Positions 1 through 8,878 are shown, counted from the stretch's first letter. The stretch: 64,000 bases of DNA from Synechococcus sp. Nb3U1 (GCF_021533835.1 NZ_JAKFYQ010000001.1:1460079-1524078), one strand, 5' to 3'. Numbers and translations: made by a program. Notes: a model not told the origin generated them from the letters alone.

Positions 1-2
1 AG

Positions 3-1451
3 CAATTTGTGGCGATGAGCGGAGCGGGGCGCATTTCTCACCTGGAAGAGCAGGTGCGCCAAACCTCACAGAATTCGTCTAAACCACCGTCTAGCGAAGG
101 TTTTGGCCAAGCGAAGCGCCCCCCAAGGAAGCCGGGGAAAGGGCGACGGGGGGGACAACTGGGCCATGAGGGCCAGTCACGAGACTTGTACCCTATTGAG
201 GCCTGCGCCGAGGTACTGAACCATATTCCATTGGTCTGCCGGACATGCGGCGTGCCCCTGACGGGAGAGGATAGTGCCCCTTACCAGCATCAAATTGTGG
301 ACTTACCTTGTGGACTTACCGCCCATTGAACCTATCGTCATCGAGCACCGACTGCATCAGTTGGCCTGTGAGCATTGCGGCACGCTGACTCGCAGTGTCT
401 TGCCGGAGGGGGTGACTCGCCGGGGGTATGGGGAGCGGTTGAGTGCGCTGGTGGGGTTATTGAGCGGCGGCTATCGACAAAGCCATCGGCAGGTGAAAAC
501 CTTGTTAGCGGCCCTGGCGGGCATCGAGATTTCTACCGGCAGTATCAACCGCTTGCGTCAGGAGATGAGCGATGCGCTGGCTGTCCCCGTGGAGAATGCC
601 CTGGGGTATGTCCAGCAGTCCGGGGTGCTCCACAGCGACGAAACCAGCTTCACTCAGAGCAATGGAGATGGAGCCAATGAGAACAAGAAACGGGCCTGGA
701 TTTGGGTGTTGGTGACGCCTGTGGTCAGTGTGTTTGCGGTGTGGCTCAGTCGCGCGCAAGCGGTGGCGAAAGCCTTGATAGGAGAGACCTATGATGGCAT
801 CGTGGTCTCTGACCGTTACAGCAGTTATGGGTGGATACCGATAACGCAGCGCCAAGTGTGTTGGGCGCATTTGAAACGAGATTTTACCCGCATTGCAGAA
901 CGCAGTGGGGTGTCTCAATCGATAGGGGAAGGCTTGCTGGCGGAGGAGAAAAAGCTGTTTCAACTCTGGTATCAGGTGCGAGACGGCATCCTAACCCGCG
1001 AGGCCTTTCGCCAGGCGGTTCAACCTGTCCAGGCGGAGGTTAACCGATGGCTTCAGGAGGGGCTGCAAGCTACGCTATTGGCACCCAGGAAAAGACCCCA
1101 CTGGCCAAAACCGTGCGCACCTGCCGACAACTCCTGGCCATTGAACTTGCCCTGTGGACGTTTGTCGAGAGGGGCGGAATTGAACCCACCAATAATGCGG
1201 CAGAACGAGCCTTGCGTCCCGCCGTGATTTGGCGTCGCACCAGTTTTGGGGCTCAATCTCAGGCGGGTAGTGAGTTTGTCGCGCGTATGTTAACGGTGGT
1301 CACCTCGTTGCAGGCCCAACAGCGCGATGTGTTGGACTTCTTGACCCATGCGATTCATGCGGCCGCTTTGGGCAGGAGCACCCTGACCTACTGCCTCAAC
1401 CCTCTGCTGACGATGAAACCCCTTTGGCTGCCTAGCCCCCTGAACCTTTAC
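3..1451 (+). pseudogene. IS66 transposase (TnpC-like), frameshifted
   Basis: The reading frame enters from outside the window and shows the IS66 features in order: leader motif SRNSSKPPSS-like (QNSSKPPSSEGFGQ), GQLGHEGQ, a zinc-finger-like CRTCG...CEHCG pair, the DDE core (LHSDETSF, VVSDRYSSYGW, CWAHLKRDF) and the C-terminal GIEPTNNAAERALRP. Two lesions break it. The first is a perfect 13-bp tandem duplication at 295-320; removing one copy restores HQIVDLPPIEP. The second is an indel of one base (or equivalent) near 1060-1085, after RWLQEGL. The last frame runs on past the element end to 1505 without a stop. It cannot make a full transposase unless both shifts are bypassed. Confidence 0.9.
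295..320 (+). repeat. 13-bp tandem duplication causing a frameshift
   Basis: TTGTGGACTTACC occurs twice in direct succession (295-307 and 308-320) inside the IS66 transposase. Deleting one copy rejoins the two open frames into the expected protein sequence, so this duplication is the mutation that inactivated the gene here. Confidence 0.95.
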
Positions 1452-1453
1452 CC

Positions 1454-2542
1454 TCATTCTTTGACTAAGGGGCTGAAAGTGGCCAAAGATGGAATGTGCT
1501 TCTGAACAAAGTCAGAGAACAACGGGGAACGAACACATAAAACTGATACAAACAGGATCCCTTGTAAGACAATTGCCACCGAAGAGGGCAGCTTGGCAAA
1601 CAATTGCAACGCATCGCCCGCTGCCAGGATGCCTCCAATCAACAAGGACATGGGGATTACTCCCAGCAGACTATTGCCTGCCAACCAGGCCACCAAAAAG
1701 CCACTTAGCCCAAAACTACTGGAGATACCCACCTGCAGCCGCCCTTGGATCATGGCCGTTTCCGTAATGCCTGCCAGCCCGGCTAGGGATCCCGCCAGGG
1801 CCATCACCAGCAGGACGTGAAACGGGTACTTGAGACCCACTTGCATGGCCAGGGGCGGATTGCTCTGCATGATGCGGAGGCTCAAGCCCCAACGACTCCA
1901 ACGATAGAGAACATAGAGGAGTAGCGCTATTCCCACGGCGATGAACAAGCCCCCGTGCACACGGGATCCCGCTAGGAAGGGTAGCTTGGCCGTGGCTGGA
2001 AACTGGATCGTGGCTGGCCAGCCCAAATTGGCCGGATCCTTCCAGGGGCCATAGACGACAAAGCGAACCCATTGCATCCCCACATAGTTGAGCATCAGGG
2101 TGCTGAGGGTTTCATTCACCGTCCACCTGGCCCGCAACCAACCGGGGATCCCGCCCCAGATCGCGCCCCCCACCGCTCCCCCCAACAGCACGAGGGGCAA
2201 GAGGAGCCAGCCGGGGCCATCAGGCCAGAGCAAGAGGATACCCGTACCGACCAAAGCCCCTAAGTGCAGTTGTCCCTCCCCGCCGACGGAAATTAAGCCC
2301 AACTTGGCTGGTAGGGCCACGGCCAGAGCGCAGAACAGAATCGGTGTTGTTTTGACCAGGGTTTCTGACCAGGCGTAGTCATCGCCAAAGGCCGCCGCCA
2401 CCATGGAGACCAAAATAGTTAACGGTGACTGACCAATGCCCAGCAAAAACAGGCTGCTGAGGAGGATAAACACACTCAGAATGCCAAGGCCGGTGAGCAA
2501 CGGGATCCGCAACGTCGATCCTGGAAACCAGCGGGCGATCAT
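1454..2542 (-). CDS. ABC transporter permease, BMP/nucleoside-uptake type (subunit 1)
   Basis: A 362-residue, strongly hydrophobic protein of the branched-chain permease superfamily (RbsC/YufP-like), with the typical core FCALAVALPAKLGLISVGGEG, followed by several membrane helices and ETLSTLMLNYVGMQWV. It would form half of the membrane channel of an importer, pairing with the permease at 6509-7456. The ATG overlaps the end of the upstream ATPase gene by 4 bp, so the two are translationally coupled. The stop codon lies 2 bp from the end of the IS66 element; the last residues look slightly unusual for the family, but the stop itself lies outside the element. Confidence 0.85.
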   Translation of the reverse strand: MIARWFPGSTLRIPLLTGLGILSVFILLSSLFLLGIGQSPLTILVSMVAAAFGDDYAWSETLVKTTPILFCALAVALPAKLGLISVGGEGQLHLGALVGTGILLLWPDGPGWLLLPLVLLGGAVGGAIWGGIPGWLRARWTVNETLSTLMLNYVGMQWVRFVVYGPWKDPANLGWPATIQFPATAKLPFLAGSRVHGGLFIAVGIALLLYVLYRWSRWGLSLRIMQSNPPLAMQVGLKYPFHVLLVMALAGSLAGLAGITETAMIQGRLQVGISSSFGLSGFLVAWLAGNSLLGVIPMSLLIGGILAAGDALQLFAKLPSSVAIVLQGILFVSVLCVRSPLFSDFVQKHIPSLATFSPLVKE

Positions 2543-4047
2543 CCGGCCACCCCCGCCATCCAGCGACCCAACTGCTGTCGACTGGCCTGGGGCGTCGCTT
2601 GAATGCCGACAATGTGCCCTTTGGAGATCACGGCCACGCGGTGGGCATAGCGCATCAAATCATCCAGCTCTTCTGAGATCCAGAGGACGGCGGATCCCTG
2701 CTGGGCGTGGCGAAAGAGATGCTCATACACCGCCTGGGTTGCTGCCGCATCCAACCCCATGGTGGGGTAACAGGCCACAATCAAGAGGGGATCCCCAGAC
2801 AACTCGCGGGCGATGATCAGCTTTTGTAGGTTGCCCCCCGAGAGCTGGCGAGCCGCTTTGTGGGGATCCGGTGGACGCACATCAAAATCCCGCAGCAAGG
2901 CGGTAGCACGGTTGATCTGCCGTCGCCACCGGGGCCAAAAGGGCAAGGTTCGCACCTGATGTAGGGCCAGATTCGTCGCCAAGTCCAGATCCGGAGCGAC
3001 GCCCTGTTGCAACGGGTTTTCGGGAATGTAGGCCACCTGCGACCGCAGCAGGGATCCCGGATGTAAGGGTTGACCCTGCACGAGAATCTCTCCGGCATGG
3101 AGAGACCGGATCCCGGCCAGGGCTTCGGCCAAAAGGGGTTGTCCATTGCCTGCGACCCCCGCCAAGCCCAAAATTTCCCCTGGCTGAATCTCGAGGTTAA
3201 TGTTGCTGAGCGTCATTCCCATGGCGGGATCCCGGAGATAAAGGCCACGTACCTGGAGCAACGGGGATCCCCTGTCAAGGGGGCTAGTCCTGGGAAGTGC
3301 CGCCGTGACTTCATGACCCATCATCATCTGAATCAAGTCCGCTTTCAGCATTGGGGAAAGGGATCCCCGATCAGGATTGGACAGATCCCGTTGGTGGACG
3401 ACTTTGCCCGCCCGCATTACCACCACCCGATCCGCACAGGCGGCCACATCCTCCAGTTTGTGGGTGATCAGCACCACGGCCCGCCCCTGCTGGGCCAGTT
3501 GCCGGATCAAGCCCCAGAGTCGTTCCGCTTCGGCGGGAGTGAGGACAGAGGTCGGCTCATCCAGAATGATGCAGCAGGCCTCCAGGTTGAGCACTTTGAT
3601 TAGCTCCAGCAGTTGCTGCTGCCCCACGGCCAACTGATCCACCCGTAACCCCGGATCCAAATCGGGCGCCAGATCGCGCAACCGGGCCAGAACCTTGGCC
3701 TGGAGATGACGGTTGCCCCAGTGCCACCACGGGCTCTTGGGGTAGGCCAGCAGCAGATTCTCCAGCACCGTCAAGGCCGGGATTAGATTGAACTGTTGAA
3801 ACACCATGCCGATACCGTGGGCGATGGCGGCACGGGGGGAGTGCATCGCCACAGGCTGGCCATCGATCTCGATCTGCCCTTGGTCGAGGGTATAGAACCC
3901 GTAGAGGATCTTCATCAGGGTACTTTTGCCTGCGCCGTTTTCCCCCAGCAGGGCCAAGACTTGGCCAGGGCGAATCTCCAGATCCACCCCATCGTTGGCC
4001 AGGGTAGAGCCGAAGCGTTTGTGGATCCCGGTGAGGTGAATGTGCAT
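2539..4047 (-). CDS. ABC transporter ATP-binding protein with two nucleotide-binding domains
   Basis: 502 residues with two ATPase domains in tandem, as in sugar and nucleoside importers (RbsA/YufO/NupA type). The first domain has an intact Walker A (GENGAGKST, about residue 35), a signature region and Walker B (CCIILDEPTS). The second has a degenerate Walker A (GVAGNGQ), signature LSGGNLQK and an altered Walker B (LLIVACYPTMGLD), which is normal for this family. It energises the importer encoded by the flanking permease genes. It overlaps the downstream permease by 4 bp and follows the RidA gene after 7 bp, so it is part of a single minus-strand operon. Confidence 0.92.
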   Translation of the reverse strand: MHIHLTGIHKRFGSTLANDGVDLEIRPGQVLALLGENGAGKSTLMKILYGFYTLDQGQIEIDGQPVAMHSPRAAIAHGIGMVFQQFNLIPALTVLENLLLAYPKSPWWHWGNRHLQAKVLARLRDLAPDLDPGLRVDQLAVGQQQLLELIKVLNLEACCIILDEPTSVLTPAEAERLWGLIRQLAQQGRAVVLITHKLEDVAACADRVVVMRAGKVVHQRDLSNPDRGSLSPMLKADLIQMMMGHEVTAALPRTSPLDRGSPLLQVRGLYLRDPAMGMTLSNINLEIQPGEILGLAGVAGNGQPLLAEALAGIRSLHAGEILVQGQPLHPGSLLRSQVAYIPENPLQQGVAPDLDLATNLALHQVRTLPFWPRWRRQINRATALLRDFDVRPPDPHKAARQLSGGNLQKLIIARELSGDPLLIVACYPTMGLDAAATQAVYEHLFRHAQQGSAVLWISEELDDLMRYAHRVAVISKGHIVGIQATPQASRQQLGRWMAGVAG

Positions 4048-4054
4048 GGTCTCA

Positions 4055-4447
4055 CTAACGGTGAGCGACTAGATCCACTTCCACCCGTGGCCCACGCACC
4101 AAGCTGGTGACGCCAACACAGGTGCGGGCGGGCAGTTTGCCCTCAGGGAAATAGCTTTTGTAGACCTGATTGAAGGCAGAAAAGTCTTCTTCCAAGTGGG
4201 TGAGATACACCCCCACCCGCAGGACGTTGTCAAAACCCAGTCCCAATTGGGAGAGAACCGTTTTCAGGTGTTGAAAGACCAAATGGGTTTGGGCCTCAAT
4301 GCCCTCAGGAATGGGAGCGGCGGGATCCCTGGGATCGAGGGGGGTTTGGCCGGTGAGGAACACCCAACCATCGATCTCGGCGGCATGACAAAAGGGGCCG
4401 GTGGGTTGGGGTGCCCCATCCACCATATAAAAGGTCGGTGTGGTCAT
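4055..4447 (-). CDS. RidA/YjgF/RutC-family protein
   Basis: 130 residues across the full RidA fold: GPFCHAAEIDGWVFLTGQ near the start, the subunit-interface segment QLGLGFDNVLRVGVYL, and PARTCVGVTSLVRGPRVEVD at the end, including the arginine expected to bind the substrate carboxylate. RidA proteins hydrolyse enamine/imine intermediates; RutC members act on aminoacrylate from pyrimidine breakdown. Its place between a RutB-like hydrolase and a nucleoside-type importer favours a role in catabolism of an imported nitrogen compound, but the actual substrate is an inference. Confidence 0.88.
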   Translation of the reverse strand: MTTPTFYMVDGAPQPTGPFCHAAEIDGWVFLTGQTPLDPRDPAAPIPEGIEAQTHLVFQHLKTVLSQLGLGFDNVLRVGVYLTHLEEDFSAFNQVYKSYFPEGKLPARTCVGVTSLVRGPRVEVDLVAHR

Positions 4448-4480
4448 AGGGTTGGGTTGAATGGGTGCAGAACGAGGTGC

Positions 4481-5263
4481 TTAGAGTTGGCTGAGTCCAT
4501 CCAGGAGCGCCTGGGATTGGGTGAGGAAGCCAAACAGCAGTTTGACGTTGTAGTAGGTGGCCTCCAGGCAAAAGGCGGGGGAGGTGGTGGCCGTACAGTC
4601 CTGGAGCAAGATGGTGTCGTAGCCCAAAAAGTGGGCATCCTGCAGGGTGGTGAGCACGCACTGGTCGGCATTGACGCCACCGATAAAGAGGGTGGTCACC
4701 CCCAGATTGCGTAAAATGCTGTCCAGGTCGGTATCCCAAAAGCCGCTGAAGCGGTGCTTGGTAACGTGAATGTCCTGGTCGTTGGGGTGTAGTTCATCCA
4801 CAATGGCCGCGCCCCAGCCGCCTTTTTCCAGGACTTTCGCCCCGGTGGTGGGGGTGGGTTCCCCCAGACCCACTCGGATCCCGTCGGGGCTGTGGGCATG
4901 GAGTAGTGTTGGGCTGATGTTGAGCAGGTCGGGACGCACGCCCCAATTCACCCAAATCACCGGGATCCCGTGCTGGCGAAAGGCGGGCACGAGCTGGCTG
5001 AGAGGCTCAATCGGGGCCCGATCCGGCGTGTAGTCAACGCCCACCACATCCAACCAGCCACCGGGACTGCAAAAGTCATTCTGCATATCCACGATCAGCA
5101 GGGCCGACTTGGTGGCATCCACCACAATCCGCTGCGGATCCGCCGCCACACTCATCCGGCGCAGAGGACGGGACGGGCGGGACATATCCACTTCTTCTGG
5201 GGTAACCCGCCAGGGGTTAGCCGGGGATCCCATCTGGCAGACGCCTTCTTGGCGAACGTACAT
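4481..5263 (-). CDS. Isochorismatase-like cysteine hydrolase (RutB-like amidohydrolase)
   Basis: About 260 residues with the catalytic triad of the cysteine-hydrolase family: Asp in LLIVDMQNDF, Lys in HVTKHRFSGFWDTDL, and Cys in FIGGVNADQCVLTT. The closest architecture I recognise is RutB (ureidoacrylate amidohydrolase), with the same CSPGGWLD and AKGGW-like (EKGGWGAAIVDEL) segments; biuret or related ureide hydrolases are alternatives. The ATG at 5263 is preceded by a good Shine-Dalgarno (AGGAGAGG); a GTG sits one codon upstream. It is in the importer operon, next to a RidA/RutC-like gene, but no rutA homologue is present. Confidence 0.85.
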   Translation of the reverse strand: MYVRQEGVCQMGSPANPWRVTPEEVDMSRPSRPLRRMSVAADPQRIVVDATKSALLIVDMQNDFCSPGGWLDVVGVDYTPDRAPIEPLSQLVPAFRQHGIPVIWVNWGVRPDLLNISPTLLHAHSPDGIRVGLGEPTPTTGAKVLEKGGWGAAIVDELHPNDQDIHVTKHRFSGFWDTDLDSILRNLGVTTLFIGGVNADQCVLTTLQDAHFLGYDTILLQDCTATTSPAFCLEATYYNVKLLFGFLTQSQALLDGLSQL

Positions 5264-5304
5264 CACGAACCTCTCCTAAACAACCACCACCGAGGGATCC
5301 CGAC

Positions 5305-6417
5305 TTAACTGGCGGAACCGATCACACCCTTGACCAAAAAGTTCATCGACTCCAGGGTTTCCATGGGCAATTTCACGCCACTGGCCACCACCTCGCTGCC
5401 GTCTTGTTTGATGATGGGGCCAGACCAGACGACCTTTACCCCGGAGAGGATCTGCTCTTTGACGGCCATCACCTTGGCTTGCACCTCACTGGGAACGGCA
5501 GGCCCAAAGGGATCCAGCACCACGTCGCCACCCTTGAGGGTACCCCGGACAAACTCCGGTTTCCAGGTGCCCCCCTGGATCTGCTTGACCAGATCCACCA
5601 TCATCGGCCCCCAGTTCCAGGAGGCACCCGTGAGCCATGCCTTGGGCGCAAACTCGGTCACGTTCACATCCTTACCCACCACGTAGGCTCCCCGCCGTTC
5701 GGCGGTTTGGGCAAAGGTCAGGGGTGAATCGACTTGCCCCGCCAGGACATCGGCCCCCCCATCCAACAGGGCATTGGCCACTTCCGCTTCTTTGGGGGGA
5801 TCCAGCCAGGCCCCCGTCCAAACCACGGTGGTCGTGGCCTCAGGATTGATGCTTTGGGCACCCATGGTGAAGGCGTTGATGGTGCGTAGCACTTGGGGAA
5901 TTTGGAAGGCTCCCAAAAAGCCCAATTTACCCGTTTTACTCAGGGATCCCGCCACCATGCCCGCCAGATAGATGGCATCGTCGCTATCGGCCCAGTAGGT
6001 GCCCACATTGGCTCCCAACTTTAGGCCCCCGGCATGGAGGAAACTGACTTCGGGATATTTCTGCCCCACAGTGATGGCGTGATCCAAATAGCCATAGCTG
6101 GTGGCAAAAATAATGCCGTGATCATCGCGGATCAGGCGTTCCATCACCCGTTCCACTTCCGCACTTTCGGGGATGTTGTCAAAATAGGTGGTTTCCACGC
6201 CCAGGGTCTTTTCCACGTATTGCCGACCCAAATCCATGGAGTAGTTGTACCCATAGTCGCTCTGGGGGCCAACGTAGATGTAGCCAATCTTTTTGGTATT
6301 CACCTGAGCCTGAGCCGTCTGCCATGAACTGGCCGAGAGCATGGCCCCACCCGCCATCAACCCCACTTGCAAAATCTGGCGACGGCTGAACCCTGCTGCC
6401 AATAAACGTCTGGACAT
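5305..6417 (-). CDS. BMP-family ABC transporter substrate-binding protein, Tat-exported
   Basis: About 370 residues of the Med/PnrA (basic membrane protein) family that binds purine nucleosides and related ligands. The N-terminus has a twin-arginine signal: FSRRQILQVGLMAGGAMLSA, with a likely AQA cleavage site, so export folded by Tat is predicted. Family landmarks are KIGYIYVGPQSDYGYNYS, RDDHGIIFATSYGYLD, and DDAIYLAGMVAGSLSKTGKLG. The start at 6417 places the twin-arginine motif 12 residues in; an earlier start at 6441 adds eight residues. It lies between the second permease and the RutB-like enzyme in the same operon and sets the specificity of the importer. Confidence 0.88.
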   Translation of the reverse strand: MSRRLLAAGFSRRQILQVGLMAGGAMLSASSWQTAQAQVNTKKIGYIYVGPQSDYGYNYSMDLGRQYVEKTLGVETTYFDNIPESAEVERVMERLIRDDHGIIFATSYGYLDHAITVGQKYPEVSFLHAGGLKLGANVGTYWADSDDAIYLAGMVAGSLSKTGKLGFLGAFQIPQVLRTINAFTMGAQSINPEATTTVVWTGAWLDPPKEAEVANALLDGGADVLAGQVDSPLTFAQTAERRGAYVVGKDVNVTEFAPKAWLTGASWNWGPMMVDLVKQIQGGTWKPEFVRGTLKGGDVVLDPFGPAVPSEVQAKVMAVKEQILSGVKVVWSGPIIKQDGSEVVASGVKLPMETLESMNFLVKGVIGSAS

Positions 6418-6508
6418 GACATGTTCCTCAATACGGGACAATCAACGCAACATCTTGGGCCACATTCTGGGCCATGGGTAAAGACCGGAGCGAGACAGCC
6501 TGACGGCA

Positions 6509-7456
6509 TCAGCCCGTGCTGCCAAAGACCCCTTTCAACCCCTGGGGCATTCCCCCCCGTTGGGCTGTAGCCGAACTGACAACCAACACTGCCAGCGACA
6601 CTAGGTAGGGCAGTGTGGCCAACAAATAGGACGACACCTCCACCCCCATCGATTGCAGCCGCAGGTACAACGCCTCGGATCCACCAAACAGCAGGGCTGC
6701 CGGACAGGCCCAAAAGGGATTCCACCGGGCCACGATCACCAAGCCCACCGCCACCAGACCTCGGCCAGCGGTCATGTTTTCCGCCCAGGTGAGGGTATAG
6801 TCCACCGACAGCGCTGCCCCACCCAAGCCTGCGAGCAAACCCCCGATGCCGACACCCTGCATCTGTACCCACCAGGGTCGGATCCCCATGCTGCGGGAAG
6901 CCGGGATCGATTCCCCCACTGCCCGCCAGATCAATCCCGTGTGGGTGCCATAGACCAAGACCCCGATGATGGGCACCAGCAGCAGCGACAGCAGGATAGT
7001 CGGGGTCAACTCCCCCACCACCGCGCCCAATCCACTGATCTTTTGCCCCACGTAGGCGCGCCCCCAGTAGGCACTGAGGCCGGATCCCAGCACCCATACG
7101 GCCACACCACTGGCAATGGCGTTGGTGCGTAAGCCCACGCAGAGCAGCATGTGCAAGCCCGACAGGGCCAGACCAGCCAGGGATCCCGCCAGCAGGCCCA
7201 GCCAGGGGTTTTGGCTCGTCACCGTAACGGCAAAACCAACGCAGGCCCCCAGCAGCATTTGCCCTTCCACCCCCAGGTTGATCACCCCCGTCAGTTGGGT
7301 CAGGGTTTCCCCTAACACCACAAACAAAATCGGAGAGGCGCTACGCAGCGTGGCCCACAGCCAACCGGAGGTCATCTCTGTGGGAGCACTGGCCAGTAAG
7401 GCGACCGCCCCCGCCAGCACGACCCCCAGGGAGCGCCACCGCCTCAGAAATGGCAT
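6509..7456 (-). CDS. ABC transporter permease, BMP/nucleoside-uptake type (subunit 2)
   Basis: 315 residues from the ATG at 7456 (MPFLRRWRSLGVVLAG). The frame is open further upstream to 7771, but that extension overlaps the GntR fragment and is not membrane-like. Family segments: ASPILFVVLGETLTQLTGVI, NLGVEGQMLLGACVGF and ENMTAGRGLVAVGLVIVARW. Eight or so hydrophobic helices. It is the first gene of the operon and the partner of the 1454-2542 permease; the pair is typical of BMP-type importers (YufP/YufQ, NupP/NupQ). Confidence 0.87.
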   Translation of the reverse strand: MPFLRRWRSLGVVLAGAVALLASAPTEMTSGWLWATLRSASPILFVVLGETLTQLTGVINLGVEGQMLLGACVGFAVTVTSQNPWLGLLAGSLAGLALSGLHMLLCVGLRTNAIASGVAVWVLGSGLSAYWGRAYVGQKISGLGAVVGELTPTILLSLLLVPIIGVLVYGTHTGLIWRAVGESIPASRSMGIRPWWVQMQGVGIGGLLAGLGGAALSVDYTLTWAENMTAGRGLVAVGLVIVARWNPFWACPAALLFGGSEALYLRLQSMGVEVSSYLLATLPYLVSLAVLVVSSATAQRGGMPQGLKGVFGSTG

Positions 7457-7552
7457 CAACGATGGGATCACGAAGGCCGCTCCTACCCAAGGAATGTCCC
7501 AGCATCTTAGGGATCCCGCCGGAAAACATCCATAGCTGGCGATACATAATAT

Positions 7553-7564
7553 AGGATATATCCT
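7553..7564. promoter_or_regulatory. Palindrome in the divergent promoter region
   Basis: AGGATATATCCT is a perfect 12-bp palindrome set in AT-rich sequence between the importer operon and the divergent GntR-type gene. Its location is right for an operator of that regulator or for overlapping promoters. Function is inferred from position only. Confidence 0.35.
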
Positions 7565-7628
7565 GTAGGCGATTTGCATTTCCCCATCCACAGCGGATGA
7601 TGGAAACATTGCTTCGCCGTAGCCGCCC

Positions 7629-7820
7629 ATGACTGCTGTCAAACCTGTGCTTGCTTCCTTGGCCGGGATCCCGCGCACCACCCAAGCCACCGTCACCGAG
7701 CAGTTGCGGCGGGCCATTTTATCGGGGGCATTACCAGGGGGATCCCGACTGACCCAGGCGGAACTGGCCAATGCCTTTCAGGTCAGCATTACTCCGGTAC
7801 GGGATCCCCTGCCAAGCTGA
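7629..7820 (+). pseudogene. GntR-family regulator, only the DNA-binding N-terminus left
   Basis: The 63-residue frame gives a GntR winged-helix start: TEQLRRAILSGALPGGSRLT, then QAELANAFQVSITPVRD, after which homology stops and the frame ends at once (PLPS). Intact relatives continue with REAL-R-L---G and a 150-residue effector domain (FCD or UTRA), absent here. The break falls exactly at a GGGATCCC (7801-7808). Being divergent from the importer operon, the intact ancestor was probably its regulator; loss could make the operon constitutive. Confidence 0.75.
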
Positions 7821-7983
7821 GCACCGGAATTTCCAATTGGTATCGATCCCACCAAGTGGAATGAGTGGTGATGTCGCGGATTTCCAGAGAGGGGAGCTCG
7901 GGGATTTGCCGTAACTTGTCTGCCAAACCTTCACAAAGGTGGCAACCGGGTTTGCTGTAGAGAATCAGGGGCGGCCAAGACAT
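7789..7983 (-). pseudogene. Glutaredoxin-like thiol protein, C-terminally truncated
   Basis: 64 residues beginning MSWPPLILYSKPGCHLCEGL with the CxxC redox motif CHLC, followed by LEIRDITTHSTWWDRYQLEIPVL, the DUF836/glutaredoxin family core including the cis-proline after EI. Relatives continue past this point; here the frame ends eleven residues later within the GGGATCCC junction shared with the GntR fragment. Both convergent genes have lost their 3' ends at the same palindrome, so a deletion joining them is the simplest explanation. Residual activity of the short protein cannot be excluded. Confidence 0.7.
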
Positions 7984-7994
7984 AAAGCTTATCC

Positions 7995-8822
7995 TCAACG
8001 GGTGACCGCACAGGCCAGGCGACGATGTTGTATCGAGGGCATTTGCCGCCGTACCGACTGAAGGCGCTCCGGGTCAATTTCGGCAATCGCCACCCCCGGT
8101 TTTTCGCCGCCTGCATCCGCCAGGATCACCCCCCAGGGATCCAAAATCATGGCATGGCCGTGGCATTGTCGCCGTTCGTAGTGGTTGCCCACTTGGGCAG
8201 GAGCAATCACATAGCAAGTATTCTCAATCGCTCGGCATTGCAGCAAAATTTGCCAGTGATCTCGCCCAGTGTAGGCGGTAAAGGCAGCAGGAACGAGCAA
8301 AATCTGGGCCCCCCGATCCACCAAAGAGCGGTACAACTCCGGGAAGCGCACGTCGTAACAGACTGACAATCCGAGGTGTCCCAATTGCTCGTGCTCACAA
8401 GTTACCAATTCATCACCACTGACCACTGTGCTGGACTCACGGTAGGTGTTGCCATCGGGTAAATTGACATCAAATAAATGAATTTTGCGATAGCGAGAGA
8501 TTTCCTTGCCATCAGGATCGTAGAGAGCAGCAGTATTGTAGATTCTGCCCTGCTGATCCGGGACAGGATATCCTCCTCCAAAGACAAACACTTGATAGCG
8601 CTGAGCCATTTTGCTCAAAAAGGCTTCGGCCCGCTCCGAGATTTCTTGAGCAAGGCGGGTTTTCTCAGCTTCTGGCCCCATAAAAGCAAAGTTTTCTGGC
8701 AACGTTACTAGCTCACACCCCTGCCGCACCGCAAAATCAATCCACTCTTCCGCCTGCTGCAAATTGGTGGCTAAGTTGGGAATGCTGGTCATCTGGATGG
8801 CGGCTGCCAGATAGGGGCGCAT
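7995..8822 (-). CDS. Carbon-nitrogen hydrolase (nitrilase superfamily, Nit1/Nit2-like)
   Basis: 275 residues from the ATG at 8822 (MRPYLAAAIQMTS). The Glu-Lys-Cys catalytic triad is visible: TLPENFAFMG, ISRYRKIHLFDV, and GLSVCYDVRFPELYR. The pattern FDVNLPDG and the PELYR after the cysteine match Nit1/Nit2 enzymes, which repair deaminated glutathione or hydrolyse omega-amides. An open frame continues 162 nt upstream but is rich in Trp/Ser and has no family counterpart. Cytoplasmic. The glutaredoxin remnant starts just downstream on the same strand. Confidence 0.9.
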   Translation of the reverse strand: MRPYLAAAIQMTSIPNLATNLQQAEEWIDFAVRQGCELVTLPENFAFMGPEAEKTRLAQEISERAEAFLSKMAQRYQVFVFGGGYPVPDQQGRIYNTAALYDPDGKEISRYRKIHLFDVNLPDGNTYRESSTVVSGDELVTCEHEQLGHLGLSVCYDVRFPELYRSLVDRGAQILLVPAAFTAYTGRDHWQILLQCRAIENTCYVIAPAQVGNHYERRQCHGHAMILDPWGVILADAGGEKPGVAIAEIDPERLQSVRRQMPSIQHRRLACAVTR

Positions 8823-8878
8823 AGAGAAAACTCCGGAAAGGTAGATCTTGAGAAGATCTTTGCAGGATCCTAAGAGGC

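Larger units (their letters stand above)
1..1451 (+). mobile_element. IS66-family insertion sequence, 5' end outside window
   Basis: The body is a decayed IS66 transposase gene. I place the right end at 1451 because the minus-strand sequence reading inward from there, GTAAAGGTTCAGGGGGC, fits the GTAA...TCAGGG type terminal repeat usual for IS66. The left end lies before the window, so the matching repeat and the target duplication cannot be checked. The element ends 2 bp before the stop codon of the permease on the opposite strand, so it landed just behind that operon. Confidence 0.75.
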
